DNA of 64,000 nucleotides from Verrucomicrobiota bacterium (GTDB lineage: Bacteria; Verrucomicrobiota; Verrucomicrobiia; Opitutales; Opitutaceae), in NCBI GenBank assembly GCA_023432225.1, contig JAEYUW010000002.1, positions 372,001 to 436,000 of the forward strand, in the 5' to 3' direction. Position numbers and translations under genes: made by a program. A model generated the notes under the pieces. That model saw only the letters and a program-made list of their open reading frames with translations, had not been told where the DNA came from and did not search any database. Positions 42,529-51,044 of the stretch are shown here, one piece after another. Every line of letters begins with the position of its first letter. Within the stretch, counting starts at the first letter, position 1.

Positions 42529-43623
42529 TCAGGCGGCGCGGAGGTGATGCTGGCGGATGGCGCGGTAGAGCTGCGCGAGGTGCGGCTCGAAATTGCGCGA
42601 GTGAAAAATCAGCGAGGCGTGTTGCACGGGATGATCGGCGTGGTTCGTGACCACGACGCAGCGGCCCTGCGGAAACCACGCGCCGGTGCGCGCGCTGAAC
42701 TCGCGCCAGGTCGGCGCGTTTTCCTGCAACACGGCGCTTTCCTTCTCCGCGTAGAGAACGAGCGTCGGTCCGGTGAAAAGCGGGCGCGGCTCGCCCGGCG
42801 CGGCAAAATGGTTCAACGCCCGGACGCGCTCGAATGCGCCGGCGGCATCGATGGCGTTGATCGAGCCGATCACGGCATCGCGCAGGCGCCCGATTTCGGC
42901 ACGGGTGAGCAGGAAGCGCAGGGCGGAGCGGTTTTGCGCGCCGGACTCGAACATCCGGAGGAATACCGCGCGCGATTTTTCCACGATGGCGCCGTCAGGC
43001 GTGGCGGTGCCGCGCAGGTAGGGCAGGATCACGCGGCCGAGCAGCGTCGTGGGCTTGGGGGCGAGGACGTCGATCAGGTCGGCCGTGCAGGCGACGGGGC
43101 TGACGAGCGTCAGGCCGGCAAGCGGCAATGCGACACCGCGCGCCGCGGTGCGGCGCAGCAGTTCGAGCGCGAGGCCCGCGCCGAAACTCACGGCGATGAG
43201 CGCGGGGCGCTGGCGACGCTGCGTGGTGATTTCCTCGATCAAATCCTCGAGCTGGGCGAGGAAGAGATCGGTGGAGAAGCCACGGCGCGGGTAGTTGAAA
43301 TAGAACACGCTGCCATGCCGCAGCAGGCCGCCGCGCAGGAGGTAGAACGCCTCCGTCGCATCGGGCACGAAGCCGCCGACGACGATCGTGGGCAGCGTGC
43401 CGGTGCGTTCCTCGACGCGAATCTCCGCGCGGGCTTGCGGGCCGACCAGGCCGGACGCGAGCAGCGGCGCCTGGCGCGCCGTCACGGCAGGCGAATGCAC
43501 GAGCGCGCGCGGCGGGCGAAGCTTGTAGCCGGTGGTGCGCACGAGCGCCTGGAACGGCGCGGCGGTTTGTTGCGAGAGACGGACGAGGGCGGGGAGCGCG
43601 GGGAAGAAACTGGAGGCGTTCAT
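42529..43623 (-). CDS. Alpha/beta hydrolase coupled to the GH3 synthetase
   Basis: 364 aa. The start at 43623 (MNASSFFPALPALVRLSQQT) was chosen over 43671 because the extra 16 residues look like read-through. The nucleophile elbow is IAVSFGAGLALEL (Ser in SFGAG). FYFNYPRRGFSTDLFLAQLE, GLTLVSPVACTADLI and VVVTNHADHPVQHASLI supply the oxyanion/acid/His regions. No signal peptide. The GH3 gene follows at once. It may hydrolyse the amide or ester made by GH3, or supply its acyl substrate; both are inference. Confidence 0.75.
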   Translation of the reverse strand: MNASSFFPALPALVRLSQQTAAPFQALVRTTGYKLRPPRALVHSPAVTARQAPLLASGLVGPQARAEIRVEERTGTLPTIVVGGFVPDATEAFYLLRGGLLRHGSVFYFNYPRRGFSTDLFLAQLEDLIEEITTQRRQRPALIAVSFGAGLALELLRRTAARGVALPLAGLTLVSPVACTADLIDVLAPKPTTLLGRVILPYLRGTATPDGAIVEKSRAVFLRMFESGAQNRSALRFLLTRAEIGRLRDAVIGSINAIDAAGAFERVRALNHFAAPGEPRPLFTGPTLVLYAEKESAVLQENAPTWREFSARTGAWFPQGRCVVVTNHADHPVQHASLIFHSRNFEPHLAQLYRAIRQHHLRAA

Positions 43624-43738
43624 GCGAGCCACCGCAGCTACGGCGCGCGTGGCGAGGCAGCGCAAAACCAAACCGTGCTCGTCACCGCGGTTTCACCTCG
43701 CCGTAACCGGTTCGCCGCAAAACAGCCCGGCCCGCCGC

Positions 43739-44536
43739 TCAGCGGGCGATGGTCGCGGTGGTGGCGCCGCCGGTCTCGAGCTGCGCGAGAAGCGCGCGGA
43801 CCTCGTCGTGCGGGTCGTCGTTTTCGCCTGGCGTGCGGGCGAGACAGCAACGGAGTGCGGCGCGGCCCTCGTCGCGGTGTTCGCCCGAGGCGGCGGCGAG
43901 ACGGCCGAGGAGGAAGTTGGCGCCGTAGTGTTGCGGCTGTTTCTCGAGCAGCCGTCGGATAAGGTCGTAGGTCGCGGAAAATTTCCGCTCGTGAAACGAG
44001 AGCAACGCGAGGGCATAGGCGCCGGTGATCGCGTCGCGTCGCGCGATCTCACGGACTTGTTCGTGGGCCCGGTTCAGCCCGCCGCCGGCAAGCGCGGGGA
44101 CGTGGCGGCAGAAATTCATCAGGGCGAAACGCGCCGGGACGTTCTCCGGATCGAGTTCGACCGCGCGTCGGTAGAGCGTCAGCGCGCGGCGGCCGTGACG
44201 GACGCGATCCGTGAAACCGGCGGCGACGGAAGCCGACCACGCATGGGCATTGCCCAGCCACAGGGTGATGGTGGAGTCGCGCGGCGAGAGCGCGGCGGCG
44301 CGGTCCAGCAGGTCGAGGGCGGCCGGATAGTCGCGGCGGTGAATCGCGAGCTTGCCGAGGTGGAACGCGACGGACGCGTCGTCCGGTCGAAGTGTCGCGA
44401 GCTGCTCGAACGCCGTGGTGGCTTCGGCATAGCTACCGCCGGCGTAGAGCGCACTGGCGGAGGCGAGCGCGGGGAGGTCAGCGGCAGGGGCGGCGGATGC
44501 GGCGGCCAGACTGAGGGCGAGCGCGAGCAATTTCAT
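43739..44536 (-). CDS. Exported TPR-repeat protein
   Basis: 265 aa with a signal peptide (MKLLALALSLAAASAAPAAD). About five TPR-like repeats: ALYAGGSYAEATTAFEQLAT, VAFHLGKLAIHRRDYPAALD, AVELDPENVPARFALMNFC, GAYALALLSFHERKFSATYD, GANFLLGRLAAASGEHRDEG. Such proteins scaffold periplasmic complexes. No partner is identifiable. Same strand as its neighbours, with gaps of 115 and 73 bp. Confidence 0.8.
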   Translation of the reverse strand: MKLLALALSLAAASAAPAADLPALASASALYAGGSYAEATTAFEQLATLRPDDASVAFHLGKLAIHRRDYPAALDLLDRAAALSPRDSTITLWLGNAHAWSASVAAGFTDRVRHGRRALTLYRRAVELDPENVPARFALMNFCRHVPALAGGGLNRAHEQVREIARRDAITGAYALALLSFHERKFSATYDLIRRLLEKQPQHYGANFLLGRLAAASGEHRDEGRAALRCCLARTPGENDDPHDEVRALLAQLETGGATTATIAR

Positions 44537-44609
44537 CGGCGCGGAAGCCGAAGCGCGCGGGCCGTGCGACGTCGAGCGCCCACTCGTGAAGATTGGGCAA
44601 CAACTGCGT

Positions 44610-46085
44610 TCAGCTTCCCAGCGCGGCTTCGATCTGGCGCGCGGCGGTGCTCAGGACAGCGATGCGGGCGAAGCGTTTGTCGTCGGCGGGAATCAGATGC
44701 CAGGGCGCCGTGGGGCGTCCCGTGAGCGCGAGCATATCGCCGACCGCGATCTCGTAGGCGGTGCGTTTGCGGCGATTGCGCCAGTCCTCGTCGTTCAACT
44801 TGTGGCGCTTGTGCGGGGTGGTCTCGCGCTCGCGAAAGCGGCGCAACTGCTCCTCGTGCGAGATGTGCAGCCAGAATTTCACCACGATAATGCCGTGGTC
44901 GGTGAGTTCGCGCTCGAAGCCGTTGATCTCGCTGAACGCGCGCTGCCATTCGTCGGTGCGGCAGAATCCTTCGACGCGCTCGACCAGCACGCGACCATAC
45001 CACGAACGATCGAAGACTGCGCAGCGGCCGTCGCGGGGGATGTCGCGCCAGAAGCGCCACAGGTAATGCGCGTGCTTCTCTTCGGGCGTGGGCTTCGCGA
45101 CCGGGATGACGCGGTAATCGCGCGGGTCGGCCGCGCTGGTGAGCCGGCGGATGGCGCCGCCCTTGCCGGCCGCGTCCCAGCCTTCGAAGACGAACACGAC
45201 GGAGCGGCGGGCTTGGAAGGCGGAGCGCAGCGCGCGACTGAGGCGGCCGAGCCACTTGTCGCGCAGGCCGTCGTAGCCCGGCTCGGACATCTCCTGGTCC
45301 AGCCGCAGGGCGGACAGGCGACGCAGTCCGCTCGGGCGGAGCGCCACGATTTTTGTCGGCGGCGTCGCGGGCGGGAGTTTGGCCTGCGCGCGCTGGTGCT
45401 CCTGCACGCGCGCGAGCAGCAGACGCCCAACATCGAGGTCGCGCCGGCGTTCGTCCTCGGCGTCGATCGTGGTCCAGCGTGCACCGCGCTGGTTGGTTTT
45501 CCGGCGGATGAGCGCGGCCGTTTTGTCCAGTCGCCGGTAGATGCGGTGGTGGTGCCAATCCTCGTCGGTCACCCGCCAGGCGGTGGCGGGATCGGCGCGG
45601 AGCGTGCGAAGGCGGCGTCCTTGCGCGTCCTCGGAAAGGTGCAGCCAGACTTTGATGACGAGGGTGCCACCGTCGACGAGGAGCTTTTCGAAACGACGGA
45701 TGCGCTCGGCGTCGAGGGCGACATGTTCGAGGGCGCGCTTGTTGCGCGCTTCCTCGCGGAGCGTCTCCGTATACCACGAGCCGGCGTAGAGGCCGATGCG
45801 TCCCATGGCGGGCAGGTCGCGCCAGAAGCGCCATTGGTGCGGATGCTCCTCTTCCTCGGTCGTGGGGGCGTGCCAGGAAAACGTTTCGACGCCGCGCGGA
45901 TCGAGCCACTCGGCGAGCGTCTGGAGCAACGTGCCGCGACCGGCGCCTTCGGGGCCGGCGATGATGAGCAGGACCTTGAAAGGGGCATGCTTCAGCGCGA
46001 GCTGGAGCTGCACCAACTGCTCGCGCAGTTCGGCCGCCTGGGTTTTGTATTCGCTGCGGGAAAGCTTCCGCCGACGCGACGCCAT
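44610..46085 (-). CDS. Tandem-domain polyphosphate kinase 2 (polyphosphate:AMP phosphotransferase type)
   Basis: 491 aa from MASRRRKLSRSEYKTQ at 46085. There are two PPK2 domains. The first has a degenerate Walker A (LLIIAGPEGAGRGTLL) and a variant lid RVTDEDWHHH. The second has the complete EGWDAAGKGGAIRR, FDRSWYGRVLVERVEGF, and IVVKFWLHISHEEQLRRF. A duplicated PPK2 with an inactive first half is the layout of class II enzymes (PAP), which phosphorylate AMP to ADP with polyphosphate. Upstream in-frame residues are noise. Confidence 0.9.
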   Translation of the reverse strand: MASRRRKLSRSEYKTQAAELREQLVQLQLALKHAPFKVLLIIAGPEGAGRGTLLQTLAEWLDPRGVETFSWHAPTTEEEEHPHQWRFWRDLPAMGRIGLYAGSWYTETLREEARNKRALEHVALDAERIRRFEKLLVDGGTLVIKVWLHLSEDAQGRRLRTLRADPATAWRVTDEDWHHHRIYRRLDKTAALIRRKTNQRGARWTTIDAEDERRRDLDVGRLLLARVQEHQRAQAKLPPATPPTKIVALRPSGLRRLSALRLDQEMSEPGYDGLRDKWLGRLSRALRSAFQARRSVVFVFEGWDAAGKGGAIRRLTSAADPRDYRVIPVAKPTPEEKHAHYLWRFWRDIPRDGRCAVFDRSWYGRVLVERVEGFCRTDEWQRAFSEINGFERELTDHGIIVVKFWLHISHEEQLRRFRERETTPHKRHKLNDEDWRNRRKRTAYEIAVGDMLALTGRPTAPWHLIPADDKRFARIAVLSTAARQIEAALGS

Positions 46086-46159
46086 GGGGACATAGTTCGG
46101 CGGAGCGATCTTCGCGGCGCAATCGTTTCTTGTGAAAAGTTGCCGCGAGCGGACGTCGC

Positions 46160-47074
46160 TCACGGCGAGCGGGGTAGGAGCGACGCGGGCAGCGGTGGGA
46201 TCTCGGCGACGACTACCTCTCCGGTGGCGCGGCTGATGCCGTAGATGATGCGGCGGTCGGGCACGCTGCGGTCCCACGCCCACGATTGGCCAGCGAAAGG
46301 CACGTCGATCGTCGTGACGTAGTCGAGCGCCACGCCCTGGCGCGGGAGGCGCAGGACGTAGAGTTCCTTTTCATCATGACCGGTGACGTAGAGCAGGCCG
46401 TCGTCGCCCCAGTCGCCGCCGGAGCTGGAGCTCTTGCCCCACGCGGCGACGACTTGCGGCGGGAAAATCCACGACTCGAGCAGGTGCCAGTCGGCGTCGA
46501 ATTTTCCGAGGTAGGTCCAGCGATTGTCGAAGCCCGGCGTGGTGCCGCTGTCGTTGTAGTTGGCGAAGCAGGCCCACCAAAAGCCGTCGCGCTGCACGGC
46601 CCAGGTGAGTGAGCCGAGCCGGATGCCGAGGCTGTGCGAGGAGCGCGGCGCGAGCGTGGCGGTGTCGTGCACTTCGAGCGAACTGGCCATGGGCAGCTGC
46701 GGGAAGTTCGAGTGCGAGAGCACGAGCGCGCCGTCGCGGACGAAGCCGCCGTTGTAGTGGATGATCGGGCCGCCTTTGAGGCCGATCCATTCGGCAACTT
46801 TCTCGCCGGTGTCCTTGCGGAACTTGCCGAGGTAGAAATTGCCGATGCCGTAGAAATGCTCCGCGTCGACGGCGACGCCTTGGTTGGCGCCGAGCGTAGG
46901 AAAACGCCGCAGCTCGCGCGCGACGAGCCCGTGTTTGGTCAACGCGGGCGCCGGCGCGCTCGGGAGACGATCGAGCCATTCACGATAGGCGCTCTTCGAT
47001 GAGAGCGGCGTGCCCGCGGCGGGCAATGATGCGGCGAGCCCGAGCGCAGTGAGCGAGAGCAGAAATGTTTTCAT
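46160..47074 (-). CDS. Secreted hypothetical protein, probable beta-propeller-like fold
   Basis: 304 aa, signal peptide 1-20 (MKTFLLSLTALGLAASLPAA). The body has repeated GxxxYxGKF/aromatic strand patterns: HFYGIGNFYLGKFRKDTGEK, DNRWTYLGKFDADWHLLESW, DDGLLYVTGHDEKELYVLRL. These suggest a propeller with 4-5 blades. It starts 13 bp after the TBDR stop at 47088 on the same strand, so they form an operon and the protein may bind or process the TBDR ligand. No enzyme motif seen. Confidence 0.7.
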   Translation of the reverse strand: MKTFLLSLTALGLAASLPAAGTPLSSKSAYREWLDRLPSAPAPALTKHGLVARELRRFPTLGANQGVAVDAEHFYGIGNFYLGKFRKDTGEKVAEWIGLKGGPIIHYNGGFVRDGALVLSHSNFPQLPMASSLEVHDTATLAPRSSHSLGIRLGSLTWAVQRDGFWWACFANYNDSGTTPGFDNRWTYLGKFDADWHLLESWIFPPQVVAAWGKSSSSGGDWGDDGLLYVTGHDEKELYVLRLPRQGVALDYVTTIDVPFAGQSWAWDRSVPDRRIIYGISRATGEVVVAEIPPLPASLLPRSP

Positions 47075-47087
47075 CGCGGGCGGGCGC

Positions 47088-50000
47088 TCAGAAGGTGCGG
47101 CTGACGTCGAGCGTCCAGGTGCGCCCCGGGACGAGATTTTGCGAGACGGACGGGTTGTAGCCGGAGCCGCCGGTGGCGAAGGGAGGCGCTTCGTCGGTGA
47201 AATTCACGACGCCGAAGCGAACCTTGGTCTGGCGGAGCAGCGGATGGGCGTGCGCGCCGAACTGGTAGCCGAGCGTGGCGTTGAAGCTCAGCGATTGCTT
47301 CGTGACGTAGCGGTAAACGAACCGCCCGCCCGTGAACTGCTGCGCGATATACTCGGGGCGACCGAGCGATTCGTAGAGCGCCTCGGTCGTGGTGGCACCG
47401 GAATCCTGCGTCGCGCCGATGTAGTAGGCCCCGAAGCCGGCGGACCACGGGCCGCGGCGCCAAGCGAGGTTCGTCGTGCCGCGCCAGCGGGCGACGCCGT
47501 CGGTGTTCATGTTGTCGTTGACGGTCGGTGCGAGATTGGCGGGCGCGGAGACGGATTGGGATTTGATCGTGTAGGCCCAGTCGCTGGTGAAGGCGAACTG
47601 GCCGAGCACGGACGGCGGCAGATCGTAGCGCAGACCGAGATCGACGCCGGCGTCCTCACTGCTCGAGAGGTTGATGAACGGTCGGTTGACGGAGAAAATT
47701 TTTCCGGCGGCGGCAACCGGGTTGGCGGGATTGGCCGCGTTGTAGGTGGCGAACGTCGCGATGTCCTCCGGCGTGAGCGCGAAGCGCACCACGTCGGGGT
47801 CGCCCTGATAGTTGGCGGTGCCGCTGCCGAGGTCGATTTGAGCGACGCTCTTGCCGGTGGCGAGCTGGGCCTTGGTGTAGGCGGCGAGCAGCGCGACGTC
47901 GGAGTCGCGGATTTGCGCGACGCTGCGCTGGCCGAGGAGATCGGTGCGCTCGATGTGCCAGTAGTCGGCGCTGACGCTGAGGCCCTTGAGGCCGGGGACG
48001 TCGATGACGAGGCCGAACGTTTTGCCGACTGACTCGGAGGCGCGGAGGTTCGGGTTGCCGCCGAAATACGTGCGCTGCACGTAGGGGCCTTCGTTGGTGA
48101 CCGGGTTGCGATACGGATCGATGTCGCCGGCGCCGGCGGTGATCGACCAGCGCGGGCTGGTGAACAGGGCCGCGAGGCTGGGCGCCATGAAGCCCTCGTT
48201 GTAGGAACCGCGCAGCATCACCCACGAAGCGGGGCGCCAGTTGAGGCCGATCTTCGGTTTGGTCGTGTTGCCGAAATCGCTGTAGTGTTCGCGGCGCGCG
48301 GAGGCGGTCAGCTCGAGCGTGTGCACGAGCGGGATTTGCTGGCGATCGGACAACAGCGGCAGCGCGAACTCGGCGTAGAAGCTCGTGACGTTGCGGTCGC
48401 CGAAGACGTCCGGACGCGGCGGGTGGAGGAGGAAATCGTTGTCGAGCGGATCGAGGCTGGAGCCGGAGCCGTTCTCGCCGCTGAACGGCGGACGGGTATC
48501 GGCGAGGTCCTCCTTGCGGTATTCGCCGCCGAGCGCGGCCATCAAGTCGCCGGCCCAGAGCGGCACGATGCGGCCGGTGGCGCGGAAGTCGCCGCTGGTG
48601 ATCGAGCTGGTGGCCGAACGCGTGTAGATTTCGGAGAAGGATCGCACGACGGCGGCGGGATTCGTGTAGGGCTGGTCGACGACGACGGCGTTGCCCGCGA
48701 CCTTGAAGGTGTAACCGAACGGATTGTAGGCGCTCGCGTCGGTGCGCGCGAGGGCTTGCTGGAGGAGGCTCTCGCGGACGTCAGGGTAGGCGTTGTCCTG
48801 GCCGCGAACCTCGTTGTAGAACGCGGAGCTTTCCCACGACCAAGTTTGCCCGAGCGAGCCCTTCACGCCGGCGGCGAGGCGGATCACGTCGGCTTCGGTT
48901 TCGATGTTCTCCGGATCGAGATCCGGCAACGTGACGGAGACGAGGCTGATGGTGCGCGGGTCGCCGACGAGGCGCGGAGCGCCATCAGCACGCGGCGCGC
49001 CGGTCGGGCTGTAGAAGGCGGTGCCGTAGGGATTGTAGGGATTGTCGACGGAGAGGACGGCGAGCTTGTCGGAGGTCGGCGCGTTCAGCGCTAGCGGTTG
49101 GCGGACCATGTTCGAGCGTGACTTGTAGTAGGCGGCGTCGGCGTAGACGGTGAGCGTGGGCGTGAGTTGATATTCGCCGGAGACGAAGGCGTTGGCGCGG
49201 CGCACGCGCGGGGCGGACCAGCCGAATTGGTTGAGATCAAGATAGAATTCCGGGTTGCTCGTGCGGGTGGGCGCCGTGTTCGTGAGCGTCGGCACACCGT
49301 TGACGAGACGCAGGTAGTTGCTCGCGGTCGCGGAGCCGATGCGGAACGTCGGATAGTAACCGCGCGCGCTGCGGACGTCGAAAACGCCGCCGAGCGTGTT
49401 GAAGGGCGCGGGGGCGAGACTCGCCTGGTTCGACGTGCGGCTGAAATCGCGATCGGAGAGCAGAATCGGTTCGCGGTAGAGCGCTTCGATCGTGCCGAAG
49501 AACTGGCCTTTGCCGTCAGCGAACGGGGCGCCGAAGGTGAACGACGTGCCCAGTGTTTCGCCGCCGCCGGCCTCAGGCAGGCCGATGCGGACCGCGGTTT
49601 CCGCGCCGGAGAAACGACGACGCAGCACGTAATTGATCACACCGCCGACGGCGTCGGAGCCGTAAACCGCGGACGCGCCATCGCGCAGCACCTCGATGCG
49701 GTCGATGCCTTGCGTGGGCAGCTGATTGACGTTCACCGCCTGCGAGAGACCGGCGGTCATCGGGTTGATCGCCATGCGGCGGCCGTTGACGAGGATGAGC
49801 GTGCCGGTGGAGCCGAGATTGCGGAGATTGATGTTGGCGTTGTCGCCGCGCGCGCCCGAAGAGCCGAGGCGCGTTTCGTTCTCGGGAATGTTGACGACGG
49901 ACGGCAGCGACGTGAGCAGATCGACGGGCAGCACGGCGTTGCGCGTCTCAATCGCGTCGCGATCGACGACTGTGACCGGAGCGATGCGCTCCATGTCGAG

Positions 50001-50165
50001 GCGCTGGATATTCGAGCCGGTGACGACGAACTCCTGGAGTTTCACGGGGCTCTTGGCCGGCGCGGGCGTCTGTGCGCCGAGGCGGGTGACGGGAGCGGCA
50101 AGCGCGGCGAGCGCGAGCGCGGGGAGGAGAAAACGGAAGACGAATTGATGGTGTGGTGACTTCAT
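47088..50165 (-). CDS. TonB-dependent receptor
   Basis: 1025 aa. Signal peptide about 1-31 (cleavage after LGAQ). PVKLQEFVVTGSNI (40-53) is the TonB-box/plug entry. The plug has ILVNGRRMAINPMTAGLSQA, VNVNQLPTQGIDRIEVLRDG and ASAVYGSDAVGGVINYVLRR, the canonical receptor signature. The long beta-barrel ends LVPGRTWTLDVSRTF with the terminal Phe. It resembles receptors of the vitamin/peptide/oligosaccharide classes; the ligand cannot be assigned. It is followed by the secreted protein at 46160. Confidence 0.92.
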   Translation of the reverse strand: MKSPHHQFVFRFLLPALALAALAAPVTRLGAQTPAPAKSPVKLQEFVVTGSNIQRLDMERIAPVTVVDRDAIETRNAVLPVDLLTSLPSVVNIPENETRLGSSGARGDNANINLRNLGSTGTLILVNGRRMAINPMTAGLSQAVNVNQLPTQGIDRIEVLRDGASAVYGSDAVGGVINYVLRRRFSGAETAVRIGLPEAGGGETLGTSFTFGAPFADGKGQFFGTIEALYREPILLSDRDFSRTSNQASLAPAPFNTLGGVFDVRSARGYYPTFRIGSATASNYLRLVNGVPTLTNTAPTRTSNPEFYLDLNQFGWSAPRVRRANAFVSGEYQLTPTLTVYADAAYYKSRSNMVRQPLALNAPTSDKLAVLSVDNPYNPYGTAFYSPTGAPRADGAPRLVGDPRTISLVSVTLPDLDPENIETEADVIRLAAGVKGSLGQTWSWESSAFYNEVRGQDNAYPDVRESLLQQALARTDASAYNPFGYTFKVAGNAVVVDQPYTNPAAVVRSFSEIYTRSATSSITSGDFRATGRIVPLWAGDLMAALGGEYRKEDLADTRPPFSGENGSGSSLDPLDNDFLLHPPRPDVFGDRNVTSFYAEFALPLLSDRQQIPLVHTLELTASARREHYSDFGNTTKPKIGLNWRPASWVMLRGSYNEGFMAPSLAALFTSPRWSITAGAGDIDPYRNPVTNEGPYVQRTYFGGNPNLRASESVGKTFGLVIDVPGLKGLSVSADYWHIERTDLLGQRSVAQIRDSDVALLAAYTKAQLATGKSVAQIDLGSGTANYQGDPDVVRFALTPEDIATFATYNAANPANPVAAAGKIFSVNRPFINLSSSEDAGVDLGLRYDLPPSVLGQFAFTSDWAYTIKSQSVSAPANLAPTVNDNMNTDGVARWRGTTNLAWRRGPWSAGFGAYYIGATQDSGATTTEALYESLGRPEYIAQQFTGGRFVYRYVTKQSLSFNATLGYQFGAHAHPLLRQTKVRFGVVNFTDEAPPFATGGSGYNPSVSQNLVPGRTWTLDVSRTF

Positions 50166-50411
50166 GGCGACCGGGCGCCGAAAAGCCGGGATGTTCCCGC
50201 GCGCTCAAACGAAATGCGGGTGCGTCACCACATCTTCACCGACGTAACCTCGTCGCCACGCAATCGTCACCGTTTCCGCGCTTTTGCGGCGCTTGCGTGG
50301 CGTGGTGCGGTGAGCGACGCGGGGAACATGCCACCGGCTGCGCGGCGAAATGCGGCGGTCACAACTAACTTTCGCGCGCCGGCTTCGACGGGGCTTCCCG
50401 GCCGTTGCGGT

Positions 50412-51044
50412 CTATGGTAGCCGAATAATTCCGCGTTGGAGCGCGGCGGTGACGGCCTGCGTGCGGTCGGCCACGCGGAGTTTGGCGAGGATGCTCTTCA
50501 GGTGGTCCTTCGTCGTGTATTCCGAAATGTGGAGGCGGTCGGCGATTTCCTTGTTCGCGAGACCGGTGGCGAGTGCGTTGAGGACTTCGATCTCGCGCGG
50601 CGTGAGCTGTTCGTAGAGCTGGCGTGACTTCAGGCGCGAGGCGACGTCGTGCGGAATCCAGCGACGGCCGGCGGCGACGGCGTGGATCGCGGGGATGAGT
50701 TCCTTGTCGGTGGCGCTCTTGAGAACGTAGCCCTGCGCGCCGGCTTCGAGGGCGTTGTGGATTTCCTCGTCGCCATCGAACGCCGACAGCATCAACACGC
50801 GCGCGTCGGGCGCGAGGCTGCGGATTTGTCTCAGCGCCTCGTGGCCGGATTTCATCGGCATGCGCACGTCCATGAGCACGAGTTCGGGACGCAGCTGTTG
50901 AAAGAGGGTGACGACCTTCTCGCCGTCGTCCGCCTGGCCGACGACGCTGAGGCCGGGCTCGGTGTTGATGAGCGCGATCAAGCCCATGCGGACGATGAAG
51001 TGATCGTCGGCGAGCAGAATGCGGATTTCACGCAGAGCGGTCAT
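50412..51044 (-). CDS. NarL/FixJ-family response regulator
   Basis: 210 aa. Receiver domain: ILLADDHFIVRMGLIALINT with the acidic pair, phospho-acceptor Asp59 in LVLMDVRMPMKSG, and Lys in YVLKSATDKEL. The LuxR-type HTH at the C-terminus is LTPREIEVLNALATGLANKE, then IADRLHISEYTTKDHLKSIL. The start at 51044 overlaps the kinase stop by 4 nt. It probably controls the TBDR-led alpha-glucan locus on the other side of the kinase, but no target site is identified. Confidence 0.93.
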   Translation of the reverse strand: MTALREIRILLADDHFIVRMGLIALINTEPGLSVVGQADDGEKVVTLFQQLRPELVLMDVRMPMKSGHEALRQIRSLAPDARVLMLSAFDGDEEIHNALEAGAQGYVLKSATDKELIPAIHAVAAGRRWIPHDVASRLKSRQLYEQLTPREIEVLNALATGLANKEIADRLHISEYTTKDHLKSILAKLRVADRTQAVTAALQRGIIRLP

